Below, in pieces: positions 33,732 to 41,595 of a stretch of DNA of 64,000 nucleotides. The stretch covers positions 13,623 to 77,622 of the forward strand of contig NZ_JBNXUM010000033.1 in assembly GCF_050563545.1 (NCBI RefSeq), given 5' to 3'. Numbering within the stretch: the stretch's first letter is position 1; each line of letters starts with the position of its first letter. This DNA comes from Falsiroseomonas sp050563545. GTDB lineage: Bacteria; Pseudomonadota; Alphaproteobacteria; Acetobacterales; Acetobacteraceae. The notes beneath the pieces were generated by a model. That model was not told the origin of the DNA. It did no database searches and saw only the letters and a list, made by a program, of their open reading frames with translations. Both the position numbers and the translations under genes were made by a program.

Positions 33732-34558
33732 CACCCGCCCTTGACGCCGCCCTGGGTCAGGCCGGTCACGATCTGCTTCTGCGCGATCAGAGTCAGCACC
33801 AGCACGGGCAGCGTGACCAGCAGCGCCGCGGCCGAGAGCGGGCCCCAGGAGATCTGCTCGAAGGTCAGCATGTTGTTGACGGCGACCGGCAGCGTCCGCG
33901 TCTCGCGCCCCGCCAGCACCATGGCGAAGACGAAGTTGTTCCAGGAGAAGATGAAGGCGAGGATCGTGGCGACCGTGATCCCGGGCCGCGCGAGCGGCAT
34001 GGCGACATGGCGGAAGGCCTGCCAGATCGTCGCGCCGTCCACCAGCGCGGCTTCCTCGAGCTCGCCGGGCAGCCCCTCGAAGAAGCCCATCATGATCCAG
34101 ACCACGATGGGCACCGTGATGACGAGGTGGGTGATGACGATCGGCACCAGCGTGCCCGTCAGCTCCAGCCACTGGAACAGCAGGAACAGCGGGATGAGGT
34201 AGGACAGGCCGGGCGTGATGCGCGCAAGGAGGATGACGACGGCCGCCTTGGTCGCCTTCATCTTGGCGATGCCGTAGCCCGCAGGCACGCCGAACAGGAT
34301 CGCGAGCCCCGTCGCACTGAAGGACACAATGATGGAGTTGATGGCGTATTGCAGGAAGTTGTTGCGCTCGAACACCGCGACGAAGTTGTCGAGGATCGGC
34401 GGGTCCGGGATGAAGACCGGCGGATAGGCCGTGTTGTCGAGCTCGTTCTTCAGCGACAGCGACAGCATCCAGAGGAACACCAGCGCCGCCGGCGAGACCA
34501 GCACGATCACACCGAAGCCGAAGCCGATGTCGGCGATGAGCTTCTTCGCCTTGCGCAT
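33731..34558 (-). CDS. Sugar-type ABC transporter permease (MalG/CUT1-like)
   Basis: A 275-residue permease with six hydrophobic segments. The CUT1 EAA loop reads LEEAALVDGATIWQAFRHVAMPLARPG, and the family tail QKQIVTGLTQGGVKG is present at the C-terminus, a good MalG-type marker. The ATG at 34558 (MRKAKKLI) overlaps the preceding permease stop; an upstream start at 34588 would overlap it more and is less likely. Confidence 0.9.
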   Translation of the reverse strand: MRKAKKLIADIGFGFGVIVLVSPAALVFLWMLSLSLKNELDNTAYPPVFIPDPPILDNFVAVFERNNFLQYAINSIIVSFSATGLAILFGVPAGYGIAKMKATKAAVVILLARITPGLSYLIPLFLLFQWLELTGTLVPIVITHLVITVPIVVWIMMGFFEGLPGELEEAALVDGATIWQAFRHVAMPLARPGITVATILAFIFSWNNFVFAMVLAGRETRTLPVAVNNMLTFEQISWGPLSAAALLVTLPVLVLTLIAQKQIVTGLTQGGVKGG

Positions 34559-35475
34559 CAGATCGCCTTCGCCCGCGCCCGCGTCCACAGCAGCAGCGAG
34601 GCCAGCGCAATGATGATGATGAAGAACACCACCACCACGGCGCTGGCGTAGCCCATGTTGTAGTAGGCGAAGCCCTGGAGGTAGAGGAAGATGTTGATTG
34701 TCTCGCTGGCCGTGCCCGGCCCGCCCTGGGTGATGACGTAGATCGTGTCGAAGGCCTTCAGCGCGTCGATGGTGCGGATCACCAGCGCGACCACCAGGAA
34801 GGGTGCGAGCAGCGGCAGGGTGATGTGCCAGAAGGCCTGGAAGGGCGTCGCACCGTCGATCTTCGCGGCCTCGTAGGGATCGACCGGCAGCGACGCCAGG
34901 CCGCCCAGCAGGATCAGCATCACCAGCGGCGTCCAGTGCCAGACCTCGACCATCACCAGCGTCGGGATGACGGTGTCGGCGTCGTAGACCCAGGAGCTCG
35001 GCGGCAGGCCGACCGAGGTCAGGATCCAGTTCAGCACGCCGAGCTGCGGGTGGAACATCATGGTCCAGACAAGCGCGACGGCGACCGGGGTCGCCATCAT
35101 CGGCAGGATGAAGACCGTGCGCGCCAGGCCGCGCAGCGGGAACTTACGATGGAAGGCCAGCGCGGCGAGCAGCCCGAGGACCATCGGGAAGACCACCGCG
35201 AGGACGGTGTAGTACATCGTCCGCCAGATCGCGTTCAGGAAGCGCTCGTCCGTGAAGAGCTTCTGGTAGTTCGCGAAGCCCACCCAGCTGTGCCCGCCGC
35301 CGAGCTTCCACTCATGGACGGACATGTAGAGCGTGAAGGTCCAGGGGAAGAGGATGGTCGCCAGCACGACCACCGCGCAGGGCACGACGAACCACCAGTA
35401 GTGGCGGGCGTAGTTGCGGCGCCGGGTGGTGCCCGCCGCCGCGATCGGTGCCGTGTCGGTCAGTCCGGATGGCAT
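34558..35475 (-). CDS. Sugar-type ABC transporter permease (MalF/CUT1-like)
   Basis: A 305-residue permease. After a ~30-residue cytoplasmic start come six membrane segments, and the EAA loop reads DPYEAAKIDGATPFQAFWHITLPLLAP. The ITQGGPGTASETINIFLYLQGF stretch near the end is typical of MalF/UgpA-type proteins. It is coupled to the MalG-like gene by a 4-nt overlap and lies 143 nt downstream of the binding-protein gene. Confidence 0.9.
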   Translation of the reverse strand: MPSGLTDTAPIAAAGTTRRRNYARHYWWFVVPCAVVVLATILFPWTFTLYMSVHEWKLGGGHSWVGFANYQKLFTDERFLNAIWRTMYYTVLAVVFPMVLGLLAALAFHRKFPLRGLARTVFILPMMATPVAVALVWTMMFHPQLGVLNWILTSVGLPPSSWVYDADTVIPTLVMVEVWHWTPLVMLILLGGLASLPVDPYEAAKIDGATPFQAFWHITLPLLAPFLVVALVIRTIDALKAFDTIYVITQGGPGTASETINIFLYLQGFAYYNMGYASAVVVVFFIIIIALASLLLWTRARAKAI

Positions 35476-35587
35476 GGCGTGGCCTCGTGTCCGGTAGAAG
35501 CGTCGGTCATCGCAGCCCCCACCGCATCCAGCCTAAGCCGGTGGCGGCTCATGCCGCCACCGCTTCGACGCCGCGGCCGTGCCGCGG

Positions 35588-35611
35588 CCCCCCGCAAGCG
35601 GAGGAGGGGAA
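35588..35611. repeat. Degenerate copy of the GC-rich palindromic repeat
   Basis: CCCCCCGC-AA-GCGGAGGAGGGG lies between the binding-protein stop and the permease gene. It resembles the CCCTCCCCCGC/GCGGGGGAGGG core but with several mismatches. It may act as a processing or partial stop hairpin within the operon. Confidence 0.4.
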
Positions 35612-35618
35612 AAGCAAC

Positions 35619-36947
35619 TCAGGTCGCGCGCTCGGACTGCTCGAGCACGGGCTTGAAGGCCTCGGTCGCCTTGCGGAGCTCGCTCGCGACATCGGCGCCG
35701 CCGATCGTGTTGGTCAGCGCGATGCCCATGGTGTCGCGGAACTCCGTGACCGGCACGATCTCCGGCAGGCCCGGGCGGCCGATGCGCTGGCTTTCCAGCA
35801 CGCACTGGAACCACTCGGTGCCGAAGCGGCTGCCCTGCATCGCCGACGCATCGGTGTAGAGCGCGTCGCGCGGCGGCGTGCCGCCGCCGGCGGCCAGCAG
35901 GCGCTGCATCATCGTCTTGCTCGTCGCCCACTGCGCATACAGGTAGGCCGGGCCCTGCTTGCGGCTGTTGGCCGCGATGCCCACGCCATCCCCGAAGATC
36001 GCGCTGTGATGCGCCTTCGGCCCGCGCGGCGTCGCGCCGAAGCCGACGGAGGTCGCCACCCGGGACCGCCCGGGCTCCAGTAGCGGCAGCGCGAAGCCGA
36101 CGCCGTCGAGCCACATGCCGACCGTGCCCTGCATGAAACTGGTCTGGCACTCGTTCCAGTTGAAGCCGACGACGCCGGGCGGGGCGGTCTCGCGCAGGAG
36201 CGTCTTATACATCTCGCCGGCCCAGATGGCGTTGTCGTTGTCGGTGAGCAGCCGGCCCTGGGCGTCCACCGTCTCCTGGTCCTGGCCGAGCAGCCAGGAC
36301 GTCCAGACCGGGACATTGGCGTTGCGGAGCCCGCGGCCCACGAAGCCGAAGCGGTTGCGCCCGCGATCGGTCAGCGCGCGCGCGGCGGTCACCAGGTCGT
36401 TCATCGTCGCGGGATAGGCCAGGCCCCTCTCGCGGAACATGTCCTTGTTCCAGTAGAGGATCCAGAAGTCGATGTTCAGCGGCAGGCTGTCGATCCGGCC
36501 ATCGGCCTGCGTGACATAGCGCTTGCCGCCTTCGGAGATGCCGGCCCAGTCGTAGTCCGGCGCGGTCAGGTTCGCATCGGCCAGCATCGGGCGGAGGTCG
36601 GTCAGCCAGCGGCCGCGCGCGACGAGGCGCTTCTGCACATGCAGCGCGATCGTCACCACGTCGAAGGACGGCCGGCCGGAGGCGAATTCGATCGCGACCT
36701 TCTGGCGGTGCTGCTGTTCCGGGATGGCCTCGGAGCCGACGCGGATGCCGGTGAGCTCCTCAAACTCGCGGTGGTAGCGCTCCAGCACGTCGCTGCGCGG
36801 GGACTTGGTCAGGCTGACCTCGATCCGCTCGCCAGCGAAGCGGCGCCAGCCGAAGGCGGACTGGGCGTTGGCGTCCCGCACGAGGGGCGGGGCGGCCAGC
36901 GCGGCGACGCCGGCCAGGAGCGCGCCGCGGCGCGTGAAGTTGTTCAT
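35619..36947 (-). CDS. Sugar-type ABC transporter substrate-binding protein
   Basis: A 442-residue family-1 extracellular binding protein. The N-terminus MNNFTRRGALLAGVAALAAP is a likely Tat signal (TRRGALLAG), cut after ANA near residue 28. The mature part shows EFEELTGIRVGSEAIPEQQHRQKVAIEFASG, DSLPLNIDFWILYWNKDMF and MQGTVGMWLDGVGFA, typical of UgpB/MalE relatives. The ATG at 36947 is chosen because it begins the signal peptide. It is divergent from an FAH-family gene, which suggests import of a sugar acid or polyol that the enzyme then processes. Confidence 0.87.
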   Translation of the reverse strand: MNNFTRRGALLAGVAALAAPPLVRDANAQSAFGWRRFAGERIEVSLTKSPRSDVLERYHREFEELTGIRVGSEAIPEQQHRQKVAIEFASGRPSFDVVTIALHVQKRLVARGRWLTDLRPMLADANLTAPDYDWAGISEGGKRYVTQADGRIDSLPLNIDFWILYWNKDMFRERGLAYPATMNDLVTAARALTDRGRNRFGFVGRGLRNANVPVWTSWLLGQDQETVDAQGRLLTDNDNAIWAGEMYKTLLRETAPPGVVGFNWNECQTSFMQGTVGMWLDGVGFALPLLEPGRSRVATSVGFGATPRGPKAHHSAIFGDGVGIAANSRKQGPAYLYAQWATSKTMMQRLLAAGGGTPPRDALYTDASAMQGSRFGTEWFQCVLESQRIGRPGLPEIVPVTEFRDTMGIALTNTIGGADVASELRKATEAFKPVLEQSERAT

Positions 36948-37100
36948 GAGCTTTCCTCCCCTGCCCCGTCCGGGCGCGGATGGCATGCTTTGCCGAAACG
37001 CAGGCGGTTCGCAAGCCTTGCGCGCTGGTGTGAAGGCCCCCTCCCCCTTCCCCGCCGCCGCGATGCCGCTAGGCTGGTGCCGAAGCCGGGGGAGGAACCG

Positions 37101-38252
37101 ATGGGCGCGCTGCCGGAAGACCTGGACAAGGGCGTCTTCGCATGCCGGGCGATGACGCCCGACGGACCCTCGGTCTTCGCGCTGCAGGGCGGCGCGGCCT
37201 TCGACATGACGCCGGCCTTCGGCACCTGCGCGGCCTGGCTGAACGCCGAGGACCCCGTCGCGGCGATCCGCCGCCAGGGCGTGCCGGCGACGCTCGACGT
37301 CGCGGCCGCGCTGGCCAATGCGCACCACGCCGCGCGCGACGCGTCCCGGCCCTGGCTGCTGGCGCCCGTGGACCTGCAGGTCATCAAGGCCGCCGGCGTG
37401 ACCTATGTGCGGTCCATGCTGGAACGCGTGATCGAGGAACGCTGCCGCGGCGACGCGTCCCAGGCCGAGGCCGTGCGCGCCGAGGTCCGCTCGATCATCG
37501 GCGACGACCTGGCGAACCTCGTCCCCGGCAGCCCGCAGGCCGCGAAGGTGAAGGAGGCGCTGGTCGCCAAGGGCTGGTGGAGCCAGTACCTCGAGGTCGG
37601 CATCGGCCCGGACGCGGAGGTCTTCACCAAGGCCCCGGTGCTGTCGGCCGTCGGCACCGGCGCCAAGGTCGGCGTCCACCCCATGAGCCACTGGTCGAAC
37701 CCCGAGCCCGAGGCGGTGATGGTGGTGAACGCGCGCGGGAAGATCCTCGGCGCGACGCTCGGCAACGACGTGAACCTCCGCGACGTCGAGGGCCGCAGCG
37801 CCCTGCTGCTCGGCCGCGCCAAGGACAACAACGCGTCCTGCGCGCTGGGCCCGCTGATCCGGCTCTTCGACGAGGGCTTCACGCTGGAGGACGTGCGCCG
37901 CGCCGAGCTGCGCGTGACGATCACGGGCAAGGACGGGTTCGAGCTGGATGAGCGCGGCCTGGTCGGCGCCATCGCGCGCGATCCCGCCGATGTCGTGGGC
38001 CAGATGATCGGCGCCCACCACCAGTATCCCGATGGCGCGGTGCTGTTCCTCGGCACGCCCTTCTCCCCGGCCAAGGACCGTGGCGCGCCGGGGATGGGCT
38101 TCACACACAAGGAGGGCGACGTGGTGCGGATCGCCAGCGCGCGGCTCGGCGCGCTGGCAAACGAGGTGGACCGCACCGACGAATGCCCGCCCTGGACCTT
38201 GGGCATCGGCGCGCTGATGGCGAACTTGGCCCGTCGCGGCTTGCCGCGCTGA
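37101..38252 (+). CDS. Fumarylacetoacetate hydrolase-family protein
   Basis: A 383-residue FAH-superfamily enzyme, larger than the ~280-residue hydratase members. Seen: KAAGVTYVRSMLERVIEERC, HPMSHWSNPEPEAVMVV with the E-x-E-like metal ligands, LGNDVNLRDVEGRSALLLGRAKDNNASCALGP and VGQMIGAHHQYPDGAVLFLGTPFSP. A strong GGGGGAGGA site precedes the ATG. Members act on 2-oxo-3-deoxy sugar acids or on fumarylpyruvate-like diketo acids. The divergent sugar importer makes a sugar-acid substrate the better guess. Confidence 0.83.
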   Translation: MGALPEDLDKGVFACRAMTPDGPSVFALQGGAAFDMTPAFGTCAAWLNAEDPVAAIRRQGVPATLDVAAALANAHHAARDASRPWLLAPVDLQVIKAAGVTYVRSMLERVIEERCRGDASQAEAVRAEVRSIIGDDLANLVPGSPQAAKVKEALVAKGWWSQYLEVGIGPDAEVFTKAPVLSAVGTGAKVGVHPMSHWSNPEPEAVMVVNARGKILGATLGNDVNLRDVEGRSALLLGRAKDNNASCALGPLIRLFDEGFTLEDVRRAELRVTITGKDGFELDERGLVGAIARDPADVVGQMIGAHHQYPDGAVLFLGTPFSPAKDRGAPGMGFTHKEGDVVRIASARLGALANEVDRTDECPPWTLGIGALMANLARRGLPR

Positions 38253-38295
38253 TGGATCGAGGCTTGCCGCGCTGATGGACACGCGGCTTGCCGCG
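38238..38295. repeat. Short tandem duplication across a stop/start junction
   Basis: GGCTTGCCGCGCTGATGGA occurs at 38238-38256 and again at 38261-38279 (period 23), and its first 11 bases appear a third time at 38285. It contains the FAH stop and the ATG of the hydrolase, so both the stop and a start codon are duplicated. The second ATG (38275) begins the hydrolase. Confidence 0.75.
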
Positions 38296-39042
38296 GCGGC
38301 GGAGGAGACCGGGCGGCTCGAAGGGCGCCTGGCCTATGCCCGGCTCCCCGGCCGGGCGCCCGGCATCGTCTTCCTGCCGGGCTTCCGGTCCGACATGCAG
38401 GGGTCGAAGGCGCTGGCGCTGCGCGAGCATTGCCTGGCCACGGGCCGCGCGCTGCTGCGCTTCGACTATTCAGGCCACGGCGCAAGCGCCGGCGATTTCG
38501 AGGACGGCACCATCGGCCAATGGGCCGACGACGCCATCGCCGCCTTCGACGCGCTGACGGACGGGCCGCAGATCCTGGTGGGATCCTCCATGGGCGGCTG
38601 GATCGCGCTGCTGCTGGCGAAGGCGCGCCTCGGCCGCATCGCCGGCCTCGTCGGCATCGCGCCGGCGCCCGACTTCACGGAGACGCTGCTCTGGCCCGCG
38701 CTCGATCCCGCGCAGCGCGCCGAGATCATGGAGCACGGCGTGCTGCGCATCCCGAGCCAGTATGGCGATCCCACGCCGATCACGCGCAAGCTGATCGAGG
38801 ACGGAAAGACGCGCAACGTGCTGGATGCGCAGATCCCGCTGCGCGCGCCGGTCCGCATCCTGCAGGGGATGCGCGACCCCGACGTGCCCTGGCGTCACGC
38901 GCTGCGGGTCGTGGACGCGATCGCGGGCGACGATGTCCGCCTGCACCTGATCAAGGACGGCGACCACCGGCTCTCGCGGCCGGAGGACCTGGCGCTGCTG
39001 GTGCAGATGGTGGAGGGCCTCGCCGCGCCGCTCAGCGCGTGA
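38275..39042 (+). CDS. Alpha/beta hydrolase (ABHD10-like thioesterase/esterase)
   Basis: A 255-residue alpha/beta hydrolase. The oxyanion region is FLPGFRSDMQGSKALALREH, the nucleophile elbow is VGSSMGGWIALLLA, the acid is the Asp in RILQGMRDPDVPW, and the base is the His in IKDGDHRLSRPEDL. This pattern resembles mitochondrial ABHD10 and bacterial carboxylesterases. The first residues (MDTRLAAAAEE) are read partly from the tandem duplication. It ends convergently, overlapping the next gene by 11 nt. Confidence 0.86.
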   Translation: MDTRLAAAAEETGRLEGRLAYARLPGRAPGIVFLPGFRSDMQGSKALALREHCLATGRALLRFDYSGHGASAGDFEDGTIGQWADDAIAAFDALTDGPQILVGSSMGGWIALLLAKARLGRIAGLVGIAPAPDFTETLLWPALDPAQRAEIMEHGVLRIPSQYGDPTPITRKLIEDGKTRNVLDAQIPLRAPVRILQGMRDPDVPWRHALRVVDAIAGDDVRLHLIKDGDHRLSRPEDLALLVQMVEGLAAPLSA

Positions 39043-39895
39043 CGCTCTCCGCCAGGATCTGCCGCAGGCCCTCGCGATAGGTCGGGTAGCGCCAGGCGAT
39101 GCCGAGCTCGCGCTTTGTCGCGTCGTTGGTCACGCGCCTGTTCTCCGCCCAGAAGGACAGCGCCATCGGCGACATGCGCAGCCGCGCGACATGGAAGGGC
39201 AGCTGTTCCGGCGGCGCGACGCCGAGCAGCTCCGCGGCTTCGGCGACGACGTCGGCGCTCGGCGCGGGCTCGTCGTCCACGAGGTGGAGGACGCGCACGC
39301 GCCCCGGCGGCCGCTGCGCCGCGGCGACCACGGCGAGCGCGATGTCGTCGCGGTGGATGCGGCTGAAGGCATGGCCGGGCTTCATCACGCGGCGTGCGGT
39401 TCCCGACCGCACCTCCTCGATCGCGCTGCGGCCGGGACCGTAGATCCCGCCGACCCGGAGGAGGTCGAGCGCGGCGCGGCGCGCGCCGGCGACCTTGCGC
39501 CAGGCTTCCTCGGCCTCGAGCCGGCGGAAGGACCGGTCCTGGATCGGCGCGGGCAGGGTCGATTCGTCCACCATCGCCCCGCCGCGGTCGCCGTAGACGC
39601 CGGTCGTCGAGAGATACCCGATCCAGCGCAGCGCCGGCGCGGCGGCGATTGCCTCCCCGTAGGTGGCCAGCACGGGGTCGCCCTGCTCGCCCGGCGCGGC
39701 GGTCACCACCAGGTGGGTGGCGTCGCGGATCGCGTCGCCGGCCTCGTCGAAGCTCAGCACGACGACGCCCTCGGGCGGCCGCGCCCGGGACGGGTCGCGC
39801 GCGGTGCCGCTGACCGCGAAGCCGGCCTCCCGCGCCTCCGCCGCGATCGCCGTGCCGCTGTAGCCGAGGCCGGCCACCACCATCCGCCTGTCCAT
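39032..39895 (-). CDS. NAD(P)-binding epimerase/SDR-family protein (YeeZ-like)
   Basis: A 287-residue atypical SDR. The nucleotide-binding start is VVAGLGYSGTAIAAEA, followed by GYLSTTGVYGDRGG with the active-site style S-TT-VYG block and LRVGGIYGPGRSA. The ATG at 39895 (MDRRMVVAG) precedes the first strand. Proteins of this type are poorly characterised, and no substrate is suggested by neighbours. Confidence 0.82.
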   Translation of the reverse strand: MDRRMVVAGLGYSGTAIAAEAREAGFAVSGTARDPSRARPPEGVVVLSFDEAGDAIRDATHLVVTAAPGEQGDPVLATYGEAIAAAPALRWIGYLSTTGVYGDRGGAMVDESTLPAPIQDRSFRRLEAEEAWRKVAGARRAALDLLRVGGIYGPGRSAIEEVRSGTARRVMKPGHAFSRIHRDDIALAVVAAAQRPPGRVRVLHLVDDEPAPSADVVAEAAELLGVAPPEQLPFHVARLRMSPMALSFWAENRRVTNDATKRELGIAWRYPTYREGLRQILAESVTR

Positions 39896-39978
39896 GCGGG
39901 CAGGGTGGCATTTCCGGCCCCGAAGGGGGAAGCGCCGCGAACTGGCGCCGGCGCGGCGGGCGGGGCTATAGCGGCGCG

Positions 39979-40812
39979 ATGCGACCCACAAGCCCGCTGC
40001 TGCTGGGCGCCTTCGCCGCCGTGGCGCTCGCCGCGCTGGCGGGCGGCGCCTGGCTGGCCTTCGGCCCCAGCCCGCTCGAGATCGAGGCGGAGGAGGCCCT
40101 GCCCCTGCCGCCCGAGCCGCCGCGGCTTGCCGACGGTCCCGAGATGGAGCGCTGCCTCGGCATGCTGCGCGGCGATCCCGAGGGCGCGCGGGAATTCGCC
40201 CAGCGCTGGGCCGAGGCGGAGGGCGGCGAAGGCGCGGCGCAATGCGGCGCGCTGGCGCTGCTCGCGCTCGGCGAGCCCGCGCCGGCGGCGGAGCGGCTGG
40301 AGCGGCTCGGCGTCGCGTCCCGCGCCGGCCCCGCGGCGCGGGCGGCGGTGTTCACCCAGGCCGCGCAGGCCTGGATCATGGCGGGCGAGATGAACCGGGC
40401 CTTCGCCGCGGCGACACTCGCGCTGACGCTGACGCCGGACGACACCGACGTGCTGGTGGACCGCGCCGTGGCGCTGGGTTCACTCGGGCGCTTCGCGGAG
40501 GCGGTGGCGGACCTGGACCGCGCGCTGCGGATGGACCCGACGCGGGCCGATGCACTGGTCTTCCGCGCCGCGGCCTGGCGGCACCTCGATCGCGCGGAGG
40601 CCGCGCGGCGCGACGTGGAACGCGCGCTGGAGATCACGCCCGACAGCCCGGAAGCGTTGCTGGAGCGGGGCATCCTGCGCCAGCTCGCCGGCGACACCGA
40701 AGGCGCACGGATGGACTGGGAACGCGCCGTGGAACTCGCGCCGAATTCGGCGACGGCGGACCTGGCGTTGCAGAACCTGGCGCTGAACGAGGCCGGTCCC
40801 TCGCGGCGGTGA
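39979..40812 (+). CDS. Membrane-anchored TPR protein
   Basis: A 277-residue protein. An N-terminal hydrophobic segment (LLLGAFAAVALAALAGGAWLAF) acts as an anchor or signal. Residues ~130-270 contain three or four tetratricopeptide repeats, for example AFAAATLALTLTPDDTDVLVDRAVALGSLGRFAEAVADLDRALRMDPTRADAL in consecutive units. TPRs mediate protein contacts in the periplasm or at the membrane. No specific role can be given; it stands alone between convergent genes. Confidence 0.8.
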   Translation: MRPTSPLLLGAFAAVALAALAGGAWLAFGPSPLEIEAEEALPLPPEPPRLADGPEMERCLGMLRGDPEGAREFAQRWAEAEGGEGAAQCGALALLALGEPAPAAERLERLGVASRAGPAARAAVFTQAAQAWIMAGEMNRAFAAATLALTLTPDDTDVLVDRAVALGSLGRFAEAVADLDRALRMDPTRADALVFRAAAWRHLDRAEAARRDVERALEITPDSPEALLERGILRQLAGDTEGARMDWERAVELAPNSATADLALQNLALNEAGPSRR

Positions 40813-40828
40813 CGCCGGGCTGCGTCGA

Positions 40829-41497
40829 TCAGAAATCGAGGTCGGCGTAATGCGCGGGCGGGCTGAGGCCGCTGATGCGGTCCGTCAGCAGGCCCCGGAA
40901 GGAAGGGCGCGACTTGATGCGGGCGTACCAGTCCTTGGCGGCGTCGTTCATCGACCAGTCCACGTCGCCGATGTAGTCGAGCGCCGAGAGATGCGCCGCC
41001 GCGGCGAGGTCGGCGACGGACAGCGTCGCGCCGGCCAGCCAGGCCCGCGTCTCGGCCAGCCAGCCGATGTAGTCGAGATGCGGCTTGATGTTGGCGTAGC
41101 CCGCGCGCAGCGCCGTGGCATCCGCGCTGCCCTGCCCGAGCAGGCGCTTCATCTGCTTCTCGTGCAGCAGGTTGCGCGTGACCTCGAGGTAGAACTTCTG
41201 GTCGAACCAGGCGACGAGGCGGCGGACCTCCGCGCGCTCGGCCAGCGTGCGGCCGAGCAGCGGGCCGTCGGGATAGGCCTCGTCGAGGTATTCGCAGATC
41301 GCGCCGCTGTCGGCGACCACCAGGCCGTTCGCGTCCTGCAGGACCGGCACGGCGCAGGCCGGATTCATGGCGACGAATTCATCGCGCCGTTCCCAGACCC
41401 GCTCCACCCGCAGGTCAAAGGGGATCCGCTTCTCGGCCAGGGCAAGCCTGACCTTCCGCGAGAAGGGCGAGAGAGGGAGGTGGTAGAGAATCCGCAT
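40829..41497 (-). CDS. Glutathione S-transferase family protein
   Basis: A 222-residue GST. The N-terminal thioredoxin-fold domain has LYHLPLSPFSRKVRLALAEK, with Ser/Pro at the usual catalytic loop, the cis-Pro block AVPVLQDANG and the DSGAICEYLDE glutathione-binding motif. The C-terminal helical domain carries SVADLAAAAHLSALDYIG. The ATG at 41497 is used; a TTG two codons earlier is possible. It could detoxify electrophiles or act as a reductase. It faces the TPR gene tail to tail. Confidence 0.88.
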   Translation of the reverse strand: MRILYHLPLSPFSRKVRLALAEKRIPFDLRVERVWERRDEFVAMNPACAVPVLQDANGLVVADSGAICEYLDEAYPDGPLLGRTLAERAEVRRLVAWFDQKFYLEVTRNLLHEKQMKRLLGQGSADATALRAGYANIKPHLDYIGWLAETRAWLAGATLSVADLAAAAHLSALDYIGDVDWSMNDAAKDWYARIKSRPSFRGLLTDRISGLSPPAHYADLDF

Positions 41498-41595
41498 GGA
41501 CAAGGCGCGACTCCGAGCCTCCTCCCTATGGCACGCGCAAGCCGTGCGGCCAACGGGGAGGAAGCGTTGTCGCTAACCCGTCAGCGGAGTCGCCG

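Noticed and set aside
37030..37060. C-rich stretch upstream of the FAH gene as another copy of the palindromic repeat
   Set aside because: Only a CCCCCTCCCCC-like left half is present, with no matching right arm.
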